10,634 bases of DNA from Bog-159 sp049520215 (GCA_049520215.1 JBEKPZ010000310.1:1-10634); one strand, 5' to 3'; shown: positions 1-6,875, counted from the first letter of the stretch. Notes: generated by a model not told the origin, from the sequence alone. Program-made: numbers and translations.

Positions 1-717
1 TCTTATTGGATTCATCTTGTGACTCCATTGAGCCACAAGATTGCAATACCGCTAGCCGAAGGACTAAAGAACCCAGTCGTGTGCCGTGATGACCGGATCA
101 CGCGTTTGGTGCCGCAGAAACTGTTGAACGTTCGCGAGGCAATCCGCGCCGCACTCAGCCAAGTTACGGCACGTCAGGTGGAGACGAACTGGTCGATGGC
201 TGGCCCGATGCCGGGTGATCCGGATTGGTCTGGTGGCACCGTCTTTCGCGACACCCGCGAAGTTGCCATCGACGCGCCGGCCGGGGCAGTATTCCGCGCC
301 GTATGTCGCTTAGGCGGGCAGCGTGGCTGGCATGGCGCCAATTGGCTCTGGATCGTCCGTGGCTGGCTGGATCGGCTGGCTGGAGGCCCTGGATTGCGCC
401 GCGGCCGCCGTGATCCCGAGGCCCTCAGCTACGGTGAGGCGCTCGATTTCTGGCGCGTCGTCGGCTTGGAGCCAGACCGTTGCGTCTCGTTACGCGCCGA
501 AATGCGATTACCGGGCGAAGCGTTGCTCGACTTCCGAATCGAACCACGTAACAAAGGCCAATGCATCCTCCACCAGACCGCTTTGTTCCGGCCCCGCGGG
601 CTGCTCGGTTTGATCTACTGGTACGCGGTGCTCCCGTTCCATCACCTTGTATTCCGCGGGATGCTGGCCGGCATCCAGCGCGATGCCGTTCAGATCGCTC
701 TGCTGCTTCAGCCATGA
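1..717 (+). CDS. SDR/NmrA-type protein with C-terminal DUF2867 domain (5' end outside window)
   Basis: The frame is open from base 1, and the codons before the first possible start (GTG at 19) read SYWIHLVTPLSHK. That continues the family pattern at the end of the NAD(P)-binding domain, so the gene begins upstream of the window and GTG 19 is not its start. What remains is the tail of an NmrA/atypical short-chain dehydrogenase domain (through the NVREAIRAAL helix), then a DUF2867 domain covering most of the rest, with family-like blocks GPMPGDPDW, GANWLW and FHHLVFRGML near the C-terminus. Homologues such as E. coli YbjT have the same SDR plus DUF2867 layout and are thought to be NAD(P)-binding proteins of unknown substrate. 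It ends at TGA 715-717, convergent with the gene that ends at 853. The identification rests on remembered family motifs; the function is not known. Confidence 0.85.
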   Translation, partial: SYWIHLVTPLSHKIAIPLAEGLKNPVVCRDDRITRLVPQKLLNVREAIRAALSQVTARQVETNWSMAGPMPGDPDWSGGTVFRDTREVAIDAPAGAVFRAVCRLGGQRGWHGANWLWIVRGWLDRLAGGPGLRRGRRDPEALSYGEALDFWRVVGLEPDRCVSLRAEMRLPGEALLDFRIEPRNKGQCILHQTALFRPRGLLGLIYWYAVLPFHHLVFRGMLAGIQRDAVQIALLLQP

Positions 718-756
718 CCCTCGCCCAGCACCGCTGACGGCGGAACCTGCCGGCAA

Positions 757-838
757 AGGCCCCCGATCGGGGAAGCCTCTGGCGGCGAGAAACTGCGGCA
801 GGGCCGATTGCCAATCGGCCTGCAGGATACCATCCTGC
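757..838. repeat. Cluster of three hairpins between convergent genes
   Basis: The 135-base gap between two convergent genes contains three strong inverted repeats. The first is CCCCGATCGGGG (761-772), extended by AGGC/GCCT arms to 757-778. The second is GGCCGATTG (802-810) facing CAATCGGCC (812-820), with outer GCA/TGC arms and one bulged base. The third is GCAGGAT (822-828), loop ACC, ATCCTGC (832-838). No T-run follows on either strand, so classical intrinsic termination is not shown. The hairpins may still block or stabilise the 3' ends of both transcripts, or belong to a dispersed palindromic repeat family. No other gene is seen in 718-852. Confidence 0.6.
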
Positions 839-852
839 CCCACTCTGCTTCT

Positions 853-1977
853 TCAGACGATCCCCCAACTTCGCCGCAGCCACCACTCGGAAAAGCGCAG
901 GAGCAGCAACACCAGGAAGACCAGCGGCAAATCCCACAGATCCTTAGTCTCGCGCGTCGTCACGCCCGCCTCCGAGAAGGGAATGGCGCTGGCGAGCTTG
1001 CCGAGATCGGCAGGCTTCCAATATTGTCCCCCGGTTTGGGTGGCGAGGCGTTCGAGCAGGTCGCGGTTCTGTTCGGTGTGAAAGTTCTCCGCTACTCCGT
1101 CCATCCGTTGGAAAGTTAGTACGTCGCGGCCTAATTCCTTGACTGTGCCAGTGCTCGGATCGGCGCGCTGCGCCGTGACCTCGGTCAGGTAGGCGCCGCT
1201 GGCGGGAGCGGACCAGGCGGCTTGGAACTGGCCGGGACTATCGGGCACTGGCGTCATCTCGACCAGGGCGCTGACGCCGCCCGGGCCCAGGATATGCGCC
1301 TCGACCTTGGCATCGGGAGCGGGGTTGTATTGTGGATCGCGAACCTCGGCAGTGATTGTTACGGCGCCATTGTCGAGCAGCACCTGAGCGGGGACGGAAG
1401 CCGTCACGGGGCCAGGAGTATCCGAAACCAACCACCGCAGGAGCTGCTGCCAGAACAAATCGTGAGCCGTGTCTCCTACCGGCGAACTCATCTGCCAGCG
1501 CCAGGTGCCTCCGGTGGCCATGATCGCGGTACGGCCATGGCCGAAGTTCTCGGTAATCAACAAGGGCAACTTGCGGCCTTCGGGCGTAACGGTGTTGGCG
1601 AGGACGGCCGACCCCGGCTTGGGAGTGCCGGGATTCTGATAGTCCATCAGGTAGGGCAGTTTTTTCCACTTGGCGGCGTTAGCATTGGGGTCGTCGAGGA
1701 GGCGCGTAATAATGCTGTCTACGCCGGCGGGCGCCAGTTCGGCTGTGGCATGAGTGGCGCCGATCTTCGGATCGGCCTCGCGATGAAAGGTGCCTGTCTG
1801 CGTGGGTAGCGTCGCCGGCAGCAGACCGGTAAGGTTCGAAGCGTTCCAGCCGCCATCCGCCAGCGCGAATTGACCGCCGAGCAGCAGCAGGCCGCCTCCG
1901 CGGCGATCCACGAACTCGCGGATCAATTCCTGCTGGGCGGGGGTGAAATAGCCGGCTTCCACCGACCCGACGATCAA
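853..1977 (-). CDS. 3' half of split VWA/glutamine-amidotransferase-like membrane protein
   Basis: This frame carries the C-terminal half of a protein whose N-terminal half lies in another frame just upstream (1974-3131). The nominal start is TTG at 1977, but family-like sequence in this frame already begins at about 2019 (GFPSRPEDLFVYQG), so it is a fragment rather than a separate gene. It contains a glutamine-amidotransferase-like fold region (IVGSVEAGYFTPAQQELIRE, then FVDRRGGGLLLLGGQ; later TENFGHGRTAIMATGGTWRW). An Ig-like extracytoplasmic part (EVRDPQYNPAPDAKVEAHI) follows, then a closing membrane helix near LPLVFLVLLLL and a basic end. Proteins of this type in Acidobacteria are about 750-790 residues and accompany DUF4159, MoxR and DUF58 genes; their role is uncharacterised. 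TTG overlaps the upstream TGA as TTGA, so coupled reinitiation is conceivable but unproven. Confidence 0.75.
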   Translation of the reverse strand: MIVGSVEAGYFTPAQQELIREFVDRRGGGLLLLGGQFALADGGWNASNLTGLLPATLPTQTGTFHREADPKIGATHATAELAPAGVDSIITRLLDDPNANAAKWKKLPYLMDYQNPGTPKPGSAVLANTVTPEGRKLPLLITENFGHGRTAIMATGGTWRWQMSSPVGDTAHDLFWQQLLRWLVSDTPGPVTASVPAQVLLDNGAVTITAEVRDPQYNPAPDAKVEAHILGPGGVSALVEMTPVPDSPGQFQAAWSAPASGAYLTEVTAQRADPSTGTVKELGRDVLTFQRMDGVAENFHTEQNRDLLERLATQTGGQYWKPADLGKLASAIPFSEAGVTTRETKDLWDLPLVFLVLLLLRFSEWWLRRSWGIV

Positions 1978-3131
1978 TCCCTGGTAGACGAAAAGGTCCT
2001 CCGGGCGGGAAGGAAAGCCTCGCTGGTGCGAACCATAGAGGCGATCTGCACCATACGGTCATCCTCTTCGGCCTGGCGGATAAACTTGTACTCCCAGCGC
2101 GGTTCCCCCTCGATGTACAGGATGCGGCGCGGTTCGGAGCCCACATTCACAAGGCGGGTCAAGGTATTGTTGGCCGTGTTCTCCTCGCCTGGGATTGGGC
2201 CAGCCGAGATTTGGAGCGTTTTGGCGCCCGCGCCACCGATATCGAACATCAAAGTCTCGGTTTGCAGATCGCCGTCCGGCCCCAGGCTGATGGTGCGGGA
2301 AGCCAGGATCTTGCCTTGGCCAGCGGCTTGGCTGGCGCTGACGTCACGCACCGTCAGGTTGATCCTGGCGCCGGCGTATCCCCGCTGGTGCAAAGCGATC
2401 TTAGCGGCCAGACGGGATTCGGCCAGGGCGCGGGGAGCCACCACGGCATCTTGCAGCTCCACGTCATGTGCGGCGCGCTCGCGTCCGAAACCCACGGTAT
2501 GCACTGGAATGTGGCGGGCGCGCAACGCGCTAATGGCGTCCGCACCAATGCCCCCGGAGTTGTCGGCGCCGTCCGAGAGCAGCACCACGGCGCCGATCGG
2601 CAGGTCGGAAGTCTCCTCGCTCAACTGCTTGAGGCTGTCGCCGATGCGGGTCGCGGGCGCGTTGGGTTTCAGGTCGTTGAGGTTGTCGATACGGGCCGGC
2701 ACTTCGTCGACGCGGTAAAGTCGCGTTTGAAAGGAGCGGTTGAGGCTGGCCAGGACGCCTTTCTGCAGGGCCTGAACGGCTTGCGCTTGGCGGGTGACGC
2801 CGTCCTCGGATAGGGCCATGCTGCGGGAGTCGTCCACCAGCACGGCGATGATGTTCTGTTGCGGCTTCAACTCGGCCACGGTGATCGCCGGCTGCCACAG
2901 CAGCACCAGCAGCAGCGCGGCCATGAGCGTCTGCAAGCCCCAGATGACCCAGGCTCGCCAACCGCGCATGACCGGCGCGGCGCGCGCCAGACGGGAGCGG
3001 ATCAGCCAGGCCAGACCGGCGGCGGCAGCCAGGATCAGCAACACGAGCATCCACTTGGGCCACGCCCCCAAAAGGGCAAATTGGCCGTGGGCATACACCG
3101 AACGCGGATACTTAAGAAAGAACTGGAACAT
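1974..3131 (-). CDS. 5' half of split VWA-domain membrane protein
   Basis: This is the N-terminal half of the same protein. Two membrane helices (about residues 26-44 and 61-82) precede a von Willebrand A domain whose MIDAS metal-binding motif DDSRS is visible at residues 100-104 (D100, S102, S104). The domain continues with IGAVVLLSDGADNSGG and IPVHTVGFG. A beta-rich region follows, and then LYIEGEPRWEYKFIRQAEEDDR, which normally leads into the amidotransferase-like part. After MVRTSE the frame goes wrong at about 2017-2022 and stops at TGA 1976-1974. From memory of homologues, about 16 codons plus one base are missing there, which would cause the frameshift. The ATG at 3131 lies 18 bases after the DUF4159 stop with no clear Shine-Dalgarno. 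If translated, the product would lack the C-terminal half. Confidence 0.75.
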   Translation of the reverse strand: MFQFFLKYPRSVYAHGQFALLGAWPKWMLVLLILAAAAGLAWLIRSRLARAAPVMRGWRAWVIWGLQTLMAALLLVLLWQPAITVAELKPQQNIIAVLVDDSRSMALSEDGVTRQAQAVQALQKGVLASLNRSFQTRLYRVDEVPARIDNLNDLKPNAPATRIGDSLKQLSEETSDLPIGAVVLLSDGADNSGGIGADAISALRARHIPVHTVGFGRERAAHDVELQDAVVAPRALAESRLAAKIALHQRGYAGARINLTVRDVSASQAAGQGKILASRTISLGPDGDLQTETLMFDIGGAGAKTLQISAGPIPGEENTANNTLTRLVNVGSEPRRILYIEGEPRWEYKFIRQAEEDDRMVQIASMVRTSEAFLPARRTFSSTRD

Positions 3132-3149
3132 GTCGCGCGGGGCCGGTGC

Positions 3150-3971
3150 CTAATGCGTCATGGCGTAAGTGATGTAGTTGAGGACGATGCGAAAAGCAAG
3201 TCCGGAAAACTTCTCGGGGTACTCTGGGCTATCCGCCCACTCCCAGGCGTCACCCAGATGCATGTTGGCGCAAATGGCCACCATGATACGCCCGTGGCCG
3301 TTGCGGATGGCGCGCCACTTGGGCACGTAGCCGTCCTTCTCGTAGGTTCGGCCGGTGTTGACATAGACCTCGCTGGGGATCTGAAACTTTTCGTTGATGT
3401 CGTACAAGACGTGATAGATCTCGTCGTTGTCCTTGAGGTCCTCGACGGGCCGGTCGGGCAGCACCATGCGCATGCCGGCCATGAAATGCTCCCAGTCGTC
3501 GGTGCCGTGGAAGTCGTCCACCATCAGGAAGCCGCCCTTCAAAAGGTAGTCGTGCAGGCGTTTGGCCTCCTCGTCTGTGAAGGTCCAGTTGTTGACCGCG
3601 ACGGCGTAGATCCAGGGATAGTCGAACACATGGTCGCTATCGAGATCGACCACGTTCAGCGGCGACGGAGAGTTGATGCGGGTCAGACGGCGGAGGGCAA
3701 TAAGGCAATCGTTGTCGGCCTTGGGATAATCCCTGGACCAACCGCCGCGAAATCCGCGATAACCGTAGCTGCTTCCGTTGGCATAGCTGGAAGTGTACTG
3801 GAGCCGGCTCCAATAAAACTCCGAGGGGATGTTGGGGCCGGGCTGGTAGTAGTAACGCTGGCGGCCGTATCCCTGGTAGCCTCCCTGTTGCATCGCAAAC
3901 AGACCGATGGCGAGGAAGAGGCCGAGCGAAACGAGGAGGAGACGGGCGGAGATGGGCCGCGCCAGCTTCAT
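3150..3971 (-). CDS. Exported DUF4159-domain protein
   Basis: This is a 273-residue protein of complete length for the family. The N-terminus (MKLARPISARLLLVSLGLFL) is a signal peptide or membrane anchor, followed by a Gly/Tyr/Gln-rich stretch (residues about 29-45) and then the DUF4159 domain. Recognisable blocks are FYWSRLQYTSSY, DYPKADNDC, YPWIYAVAVNNW, LLKGGFLMVDDFHG and the closing FSGLAFRIVLNYITY. DUF4159 resembles a glutamine-amidotransferase fold, but no catalytic triad can be assigned here. It is usually found in MoxR-DUF58-VWA operons of unknown role. The start ATG sits two bases after the stop of an upstream remnant (TAA-CC-ATG), which suggests it was once translationally coupled. 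No Shine-Dalgarno or promoter is visible because the upstream region has been rearranged. Confidence 0.88.
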   Translation of the reverse strand: MKLARPISARLLLVSLGLFLAIGLFAMQQGGYQGYGRQRYYYQPGPNIPSEFYWSRLQYTSSYANGSSYGYRGFRGGWSRDYPKADNDCLIALRRLTRINSPSPLNVVDLDSDHVFDYPWIYAVAVNNWTFTDEEAKRLHDYLLKGGFLMVDDFHGTDDWEHFMAGMRMVLPDRPVEDLKDNDEIYHVLYDINEKFQIPSEVYVNTGRTYEKDGYVPKWRAIRNGHGRIMVAICANMHLGDAWEWADSPEYPEKFSGLAFRIVLNYITYAMTH

Positions 3972-3973
3972 GG

Positions 3974-4042
3974 TTAATTATCGCGAATTTTCTTGAAGCG
4001 TGGGGCCGGCGTATCCAGCCTGCGGTATTCCGTATAGGGCAT
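3974..4042 (-). pseudogene. C-terminal remnant of the gene formerly upstream of DUF4159
   Basis: A short frame ending TAA two bases before the DUF4159 ATG encodes 22 residues, MPYTEYRRLDTPAPRFKK and four more. The basic, proline-rich, evenly composed tail and the tight TAA-CC-ATG spacing suggest the true C-terminus of an upstream operon member whose body has been replaced by the HigB-like debris immediately upstream. The parent protein is not recognised. The ATG at 4042 could allow a tiny peptide to be made, which might serve only to couple translation into the DUF4159 gene. Confidence 0.4.
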
Positions 4043-4049
4043 ACTGTCA

Positions 4050-4162
4050 CCAATCCCGGAATTCATCGGTGAACTCGACTTCCCAAGGGCGGGACCGAAT
4101 TCGATGAGATGCCGAACGGAGTACGCCACATCGTCCTGTTGTTCCTCGCAGAGGGCGACCCA
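4050..4162 (-). pseudogene. Circularly permuted fragment of a Gp49/HigB-type toxin gene
   Basis: Two adjoining pieces of one toxin gene lie on the minus strand in the wrong order. Piece B (4162-4082) reads WVALCEEQQDDVAYSV and on to RHLIEFGPALG, matching family residues from about 13 onward. Piece A (4085-4050) reads WEVEFTDEFRDW then TGA, matching the family N-terminus. Placed A then B, they join without gap or overlap into the expected FRDW-WVALCEE sequence. In the window B precedes A, sharing TGGG (4082-4085) at the junction. The family (phage-derived Gp49-like, HigB) cleaves mRNA on ribosomes; this fragment lacks its catalytic C-terminal half and cannot be active. No HigA antitoxin gene is visible next to it. 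The call rests on remembered family sequence. Confidence 0.7.
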
Positions 4163-4311
4163 TGGTGAGTCCGGGTCACGTCAACTGGCTGCGAAATGCC
4201 CGATCCACTGAAGTAGCGCGCGGGGCAGGTCCTCCACGTCCATCGGAAAACGCTCGGCCCGTCAGACTGGCCGCTCCCGAATCTGAGGGCACGGCGAAGG
4301 TCCATAGGCGG

Positions 4312-4340
4312 TTGGCCCGAGCCGCTAGCCGGGCTACCAT
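4312..4340 (+). promoter_or_regulatory. Possible promoter of the multicopper oxidase gene
   Basis: TTGGCC (4312-4317), a 17-base spacer and TACCAT (4335-4340) resemble the TTGnnn-N17-TACCCT signals elsewhere in the window. Transcription would start near 4347, leaving about 22 bases before ATG 4369. It would also exclude the in-frame ATG at 4339, which lies inside the -10 element. The match is weaker than the others (TTG only in the -35). The rest of 4163-4311 shows no convincing gene. Confidence 0.35.
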
Positions 4341-4368
4341 GGTCGAAGGGCCGATTTTCTCATTCGTC

Positions 4369-5811
4369 ATGCAACGGCGCGATTTTCTCAAGATGGCTGG
4401 CTTGGCTGCCGCAAGGGGCCGGCTGGTGGGCCAGCAAGAACAATCCCTTTTGGCGCCCGCCGGCTCGCCAGACGCGGCCAAGACCGATTTCACGCTGCAG
4501 ATCGCGCCGGTCACGGTCGAATTGGCGCCCAATCGCATTATCAGCACCATCGGGTACAACGGCACCTCGCCGGGGCCGCGGCTGAGGATGAAGGAGGGCG
4601 TGCCGGTCACGGTGAACGTAGTCAATGACACCGACGTGCCGGAGCTTGTGCATTTTCACGGATTGCTCATTCCTTCCGATGTGGACGGATCGGAGGAAGA
4701 AGGTACCCCGGTAGTGCCTGCGCACGGAAGCCGCCGCTACCGGTTCACGCCCACGCCGGCCGGCACCCGCTGGTACCACACCCACACCATGTCGATGGAC
4801 GACCTGCACCGTGGCAGTTATACCGGGATGTTCGGCTTCCTGATCGTCGAGGGAGCGAACAATCCCGGCAACTTCGATCAGGAACACTATCTGGCGTTGC
4901 GCGATTGGGAGCCCTATTTCACCAACCAGGCGATGGATACCGACGATCTCGATCCCAGGCTGGCGCAACCGGAAAAGCCGGCGGCGCTGGATACGCGGCC
5001 GGCTGGGCTGGAAGTAGCGGCCGATATTTTTTCCATCAACGACAAGGCGCTCGGCGCCGGCGAGCCGATCCGCGTGAATCGCGGCGAGCGCGTGCTGTTT
5101 CATTTCCTGAACGCCAGCGCCATCGAGAACCGCCACCTGGCGCTGCCCGGCCACCAGTTCAACGTGATCGCGTTGGACGGGAATCCCGTGGCCACGCCGG
5201 CGGCCGTGGACGTTTTGATGCTGGGCCCGGGCGAGCGCATCGATGCCTTGGTGGAGATGAACCAGCCCGGGGTTTGGATCTTAGGCGCACCCGAGGACCC
5301 CATACGCGAAGGGGGCTTGGGCATTGCCATCGAATACGCGAACCAACACCGCACTCCGCAGTGGGTGGCGCCTCCGAAGTTTATCTGGGACTACACCCTC
5401 TTTGGCAAGCCGTCGTCGCGACCGGCGCCAGTCGAGCGATTGGACATGGTGTTTGAAAAGGTGCCGCGCGGCGCCGGCAAGTTCAACAGCTTTACGGTAA
5501 ACGGCAAAGCCTACCCTCACGACCAGGAGTTTCTCCTTAAACAGGGAACGCGCTACCGGCTGACGTTTCATAACCGTACCGACGATGCACATCCGTTGCA
5601 CCTGCATCGCCACCAACTCGAGATTGCCGAGATTTATGGCAAAGCCACCTCGGGCGTGATCAAGGACACGGTGGTGGTGCCCACTTATGGGCGCGCCAGC
5701 GTGGACTTTACCGCCGACCAACCGGGACCGGCGCTGTTTCACTGCCATATCCAACAGCACATGGATTTCGGCTTCAAGGCATTGCTGCGCTACTCAGGGA
5801 ATACGCCATGA
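4369..5811 (+). CDS. Tat-exported three-domain multicopper oxidase (laccase/bilirubin oxidase type)
   Basis: This is a 480-residue protein with all four copper-binding blocks: HFHG (H95, H97), WYHTHT (H137, H139), HPLHLH (H408, H411, H413) and HCHIQQH (H458, C459, H460, H464). These bind the type 1 copper and the trinuclear type 2/3 cluster that reduces oxygen to water while oxidising phenols, metals or similar substrates. Five residues after H464 the axial position is Phe469, not Met. In known laccases a non-coordinating Leu or Phe there goes with a high redox potential, so the same is inferred here. ATG 4369 is chosen because it places a Tat-like motif (RRDFLK, residues 3-8) at the N-terminus; the frame runs open back to 4162 but that stretch does not look coding. 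The hydrophobic part after RR is short and interrupted by arginine, which is atypical. The stop overlaps a possible downstream ATG as ATGA. The substrate cannot be told. Confidence 0.92.
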   Translation: MQRRDFLKMAGLAAARGRLVGQQEQSLLAPAGSPDAAKTDFTLQIAPVTVELAPNRIISTIGYNGTSPGPRLRMKEGVPVTVNVVNDTDVPELVHFHGLLIPSDVDGSEEEGTPVVPAHGSRRYRFTPTPAGTRWYHTHTMSMDDLHRGSYTGMFGFLIVEGANNPGNFDQEHYLALRDWEPYFTNQAMDTDDLDPRLAQPEKPAALDTRPAGLEVAADIFSINDKALGAGEPIRVNRGERVLFHFLNASAIENRHLALPGHQFNVIALDGNPVATPAAVDVLMLGPGERIDALVEMNQPGVWILGAPEDPIREGGLGIAIEYANQHRTPQWVAPPKFIWDYTLFGKPSSRPAPVERLDMVFEKVPRGAGKFNSFTVNGKAYPHDQEFLLKQGTRYRLTFHNRTDDAHPLHLHRHQLEIAEIYGKATSGVIKDTVVVPTYGRASVDFTADQPGPALFHCHIQQHMDFGFKALLRYSGNTP

Positions 5812-5942
5812 ATACCGCGGATAGGAATCCCACCCACCTCGCCCTTGGGCACAACGAATCGCGGCCAGATTGCCGAGGGTTCGGTCGCGCGTCTGCAAGA
5901 GTGCTTGGCAGGCGGAAGTTATCGCCTGGCGCACCTGCGCCA

Positions 5943-5995
5943 CGGGCGTGCAGGCACATGGGTGCACGTCGGCATCCCGGTGAAGTCCCCGCTCG
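5943..5995 (+). repeat. Imperfect direct repeat, copy 1 (upstream of flavodoxin gene)
   Basis: CGGGCGTGCAGGC (5943-5955), CGTCGGCATCCCGGTG (5967-5982) and CCGCTCG (5989-5995) recur in the same order and orientation at 6830-6875, with the blocks differing in spacing by a few bases. The two copies flank the flavodoxin gene. No coding role is apparent. The surrounding gap 5812-6090 shows no convincing gene. Confidence 0.6.
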
Positions 5996-6090
5996 CCGGC
6001 GTTCCCGGATGACGGGCAATCGTGCGCCATCCGATCACGGCGCGCGGCGCAAGCACCATTTCGGGGGACCCCCTTATTGACGCGACCGGC

Positions 6091-6119
6091 TTGTGGAATT
6101 CCGGCGCGCTTTCTACCCT
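6091..6119 (+). promoter_or_regulatory. Promoter of the flavodoxin gene, predicted leaderless
   Basis: TTGTGG (6091-6096), a 17-base spacer and TACCCT (6114-6119) are followed by exactly six bases and then ATG 6126. The usual distance from a -10 element puts the first transcribed base on the A of that ATG, so no 5' leader or Shine-Dalgarno would exist. The same geometry precedes both antitoxin genes at 7463 and 8675. Confidence 0.55.
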
Positions 6120-6125
6120 AGGATT

Positions 6126-6725
6126 ATGCTGAAACTCGCTAAGCGACTCGCGTTGGTGGCGCTGCTGGTCGCCGGAGCCGGTACCGCTGCGTCGCCGGTC
6201 CGTATCTTGATCGCCTACCATTCCCAGACGGGCAACACCGCGAAGCTGGCTGCCGCCGTACGGGAAGGCGCCGCGTCGGTCGCGGGAGTCGAGGTTCTGC
6301 TGCGCTCGGTCGAGGAGGCCGGCACCGACGACATCGTTAAATCCGACGGCATCCTGCTGGGCACACCGGTTCACTGGGGTAACCTCTCGGCTGAGTCCAA
6401 ACGGTTTCTCGACCGCATGGGCGAAGTCCTTGGCAAAACGGGCAAGATGCTCGGCGAGGGCCGCACCGCCGGTGTGTTCTGCACCGCCGGTAGCATCTCC
6501 AACGGGCAGGAGATGGCGCGGCTGGCGGCCATCGCGGCTTTTCTGGATATGCGCTTCATCGTAATTGGCGGCGTCAACGCCGAGGGGTTTGGTTCGCTGG
6601 GCCCGCAAGCTGTGACAGGCGGCTCACCACCCGGGGTGAACGACCAGGATCGAGCCGAGGCGCGGCGCTTTGGAGAGCGCTTCGCCCGCCTGACGTGGCA
6701 GTTCCGGGCGGGGGCGAAGCCGTAG
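6126..6725 (+). CDS. Exported WrbA-like flavodoxin-family protein
   Basis: This is a 199-residue protein with a flavodoxin fold. The FMN phosphate loop HSQTGNT is at residues 32-38, GTPVHWGNLSAESKRFLDR matches the WrbA-family flavin-ring loop, and FCTAGSISNGQE matches the third flavin loop. WrbA-type proteins are FMN-dependent NAD(P)H:quinone oxidoreductases. Unusually, the first 23 residues (MLKLAKRLALVALLVAGAGT, then AAS) form a Sec-type signal peptide with an A-x-A-like cleavage site, so the protein should work outside the cytoplasm, where flavin supply and electron donor are not obvious. ATG 6126 is preferred because a promoter places transcription start there; the in-frame GTG at 6093 lies inside the -35 element. 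A multicopper oxidase, also exported, lies upstream, but 314 bases and a separate promoter divide them. Confidence 0.85.
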   Translation: MLKLAKRLALVALLVAGAGTAASPVRILIAYHSQTGNTAKLAAAVREGAASVAGVEVLLRSVEEAGTDDIVKSDGILLGTPVHWGNLSAESKRFLDRMGEVLGKTGKMLGEGRTAGVFCTAGSISNGQEMARLAAIAAFLDMRFIVIGGVNAEGFGSLGPQAVTGGSPPGVNDQDRAEARRFGERFARLTWQFRAGAKP

Positions 6726-6829
6726 GCCGCTCAGACGACGCGCATGACACACGGATGCGCCGCCCTCCGCCCCGCCGGATACGGGCCGCCGGCACGGGGC
6801 TGCGCGGAGGCGCGTTATGCCACCCAACC

Positions 6830-6875
6830 CGGGCGTGCAGGCTGAGCGTCGGCATCCCGGTGCAGGGGCCGCTCG
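6830..6875 (+). repeat. Imperfect direct repeat, copy 2 (downstream of flavodoxin gene)
   Basis: This is the second copy of the blocks described at 5943-5995: CGGGCGTGCAGGC (6830-6842), CGTCGGCATCCCGGTG (6847-6862) and CCGCTCG (6869-6875). It is in direct orientation, about 0.9 kb from the first copy. In the gap 6726-6959 there is also a small inverted repeat, GCGCAT facing ATGCGC, shortly after the flavodoxin stop; no gene is seen. Confidence 0.6.

Noticed and set aside
425..937. Minus-strand frame opposite the SDR/DUF2867 gene
   Set aside because: Arginine/alanine-rich shadow of a well-supported plus-strand gene.
4162..4368. N-terminal extension of the oxidase frame back to ATG 4162
   Set aside because: It would bury the Tat motif 70 residues inside the protein, overlaps the permuted toxin debris at its first base, and its composition is not protein-like.
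5808..6080. Open frame of 90 codons overlapping the oxidase stop as ATGA
   Set aside because: Only the first few residues look plausible. The rest is arginine-rich GC-driven sequence and runs through the direct repeat, so at best it is a remnant of a coupled gene.
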